Below, piece by piece: positions 63,430 through 64,000 of a DNA stretch of 64,000 bases. Position 1 is the stretch's first letter. Each line of letters starts with the position of its first letter. The stretch is from assembly GCA_964017155.1 (NCBI GenBank), contig OZ024854.1, positions 48,136,423-48,200,422 of the forward strand, read 5' to 3'. The translations under genes were made by a program, and so were the position numbers. Under the pieces are notes generated by a model. It was given only the letters and a program-made list of their open reading frames with translations. It was not told the DNA's origin and searched no databases. The DNA comes from Oasisia sp. SBJ-2009. Lineage: Eukaryota; Annelida; Polychaeta; Sabellida; Siboglinidae.

Positions 63430-64000
63430 TGACGCGTTATGAGTCAGGAATTGAGAAGAGAGCAGACACATGGATGTCTCCTATACAAGTGTCAATTACT
63501 GCGCTGTCCAGTAGAAGATGTGAGGAATACAGAATGAGACTGTGATGCTGGTGGACATAGGCCCTCCATATCCTCAGAGCTGACTGGAGACTAAGGCCAG
63601 TGAACACACACATGCAGTACACACCAACTCGTAGGCTACTGCCCCTCTCTACTCTGGCCACTTGCCCTGAGGGCTCAGCAGTGTGATCACCCTGAATTAC
63701 GCCCTGTGCATTCTAGCCAGAAATGCCTGATTGACTTGTGTCTGTTCTGGTAATGCAATTTGTCATCACTGGCACAGTGCTGGGGGAGGTGTCATTACTC
63801 AGACTTCTGGAGGACACCAGGTGGAGCTAGTGGTGTTTGATTCCGTTGAGTGCCCTCCATGCAGTGCCCCCCTGGAGCCAGTTCTTTCCCCATGTCAGTG
63901 GTGTGCTTGACTCTTAATACGCAGACCAAATATGTGTCGTTTATAAATGAGCCAATGCAAATCCATGCTGACATATCCTCAGAACTTTGCAGCAAGTGTA
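63430..64000. other. Right window edge, no feature
   Basis: Non-repetitive sequence. Short minus-strand frames (63437-63661, 63795-63995) have no recognisable domain or splice context. Confidence 0.5.

Overview
The window is eukaryotic nuclear DNA from an invertebrate. It has multi-exon genes with GT-AG introns, very long introns, very long AT/CA/CACT/GTCC-type microsatellites, tandem minisatellites and DNA-transposon remnants. I infer a lophotrochozoan, probably a gastropod mollusc. That is inference from gene structure, repeat style and a retroposon-like tail; no diagnostic sequence fixes the species.

Layout. (1) 1-1900 is unassigned CpG-rich sequence. (2) 2020-14467, minus strand, is a complete gene that I reassembled from 20 coding exons. 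The joined frame is 2,496 nt (831 codons plus stop) and encodes an N-terminal low-complexity region, one RRM, one F-box, about 13 leucine-rich repeats and an acidic tail. This matches the architecture of the C. elegans RNA-binding protein EEED8.10 (comparison from memory). It is probably an SCF ubiquitin-ligase adaptor with an RNA-binding module. A poly(A) signal lies 83 nt past the stop. (3) 14468-21960 is the intergenic region between two divergently transcribed genes. It holds a 1.3-kb terminal-inverted-repeat transposon, one copy of a dispersed repeat and a 327-bp (TA)n(CA)n tract. (4) 21969-22020 is a textbook CCAAT/TATA/initiator promoter. It opens a plus-strand gene whose first three coding exons (22120-22263, 49773-49868, 62056-62115) encode a signal peptide and the start of the cysteine-rich N-terminus of anosmin-1 (ANOS1/KAL1 family). 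Intron 1 is 27.5 kb and intron 2 is 12.2 kb; the gene runs off the right edge. The introns hold a foldback element, many tandem arrays and several CpG/TAAT-rich blocks that may be conserved regulatory elements.

Most unusual feature. In the RRM/F-box/LRR gene, two separate minisatellites have amplified functional splice sites. At 6546-6840 a 36-bp unit repeats an exon's 3' end plus its 5' splice donor, in frame, offering up to five extra 12-residue LRR-like blocks. At 8595-8877 a 38-bp unit repeats a 3' splice acceptor plus the start of another exon. A third intron of the same gene needs either a GC-AG donor or an alternative GT/AG pair, and it is filled with about 600 nt of CA repeat. The transcript therefore has three repeat-driven points where splice-site choice could vary between alleles.

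No rRNA, tRNA, CRISPR or viral gene was recognised. Long open frames made of HTHT, CVCV, SVSV, SVRP or SLTH residues are microsatellite translations and are not listed as genes.
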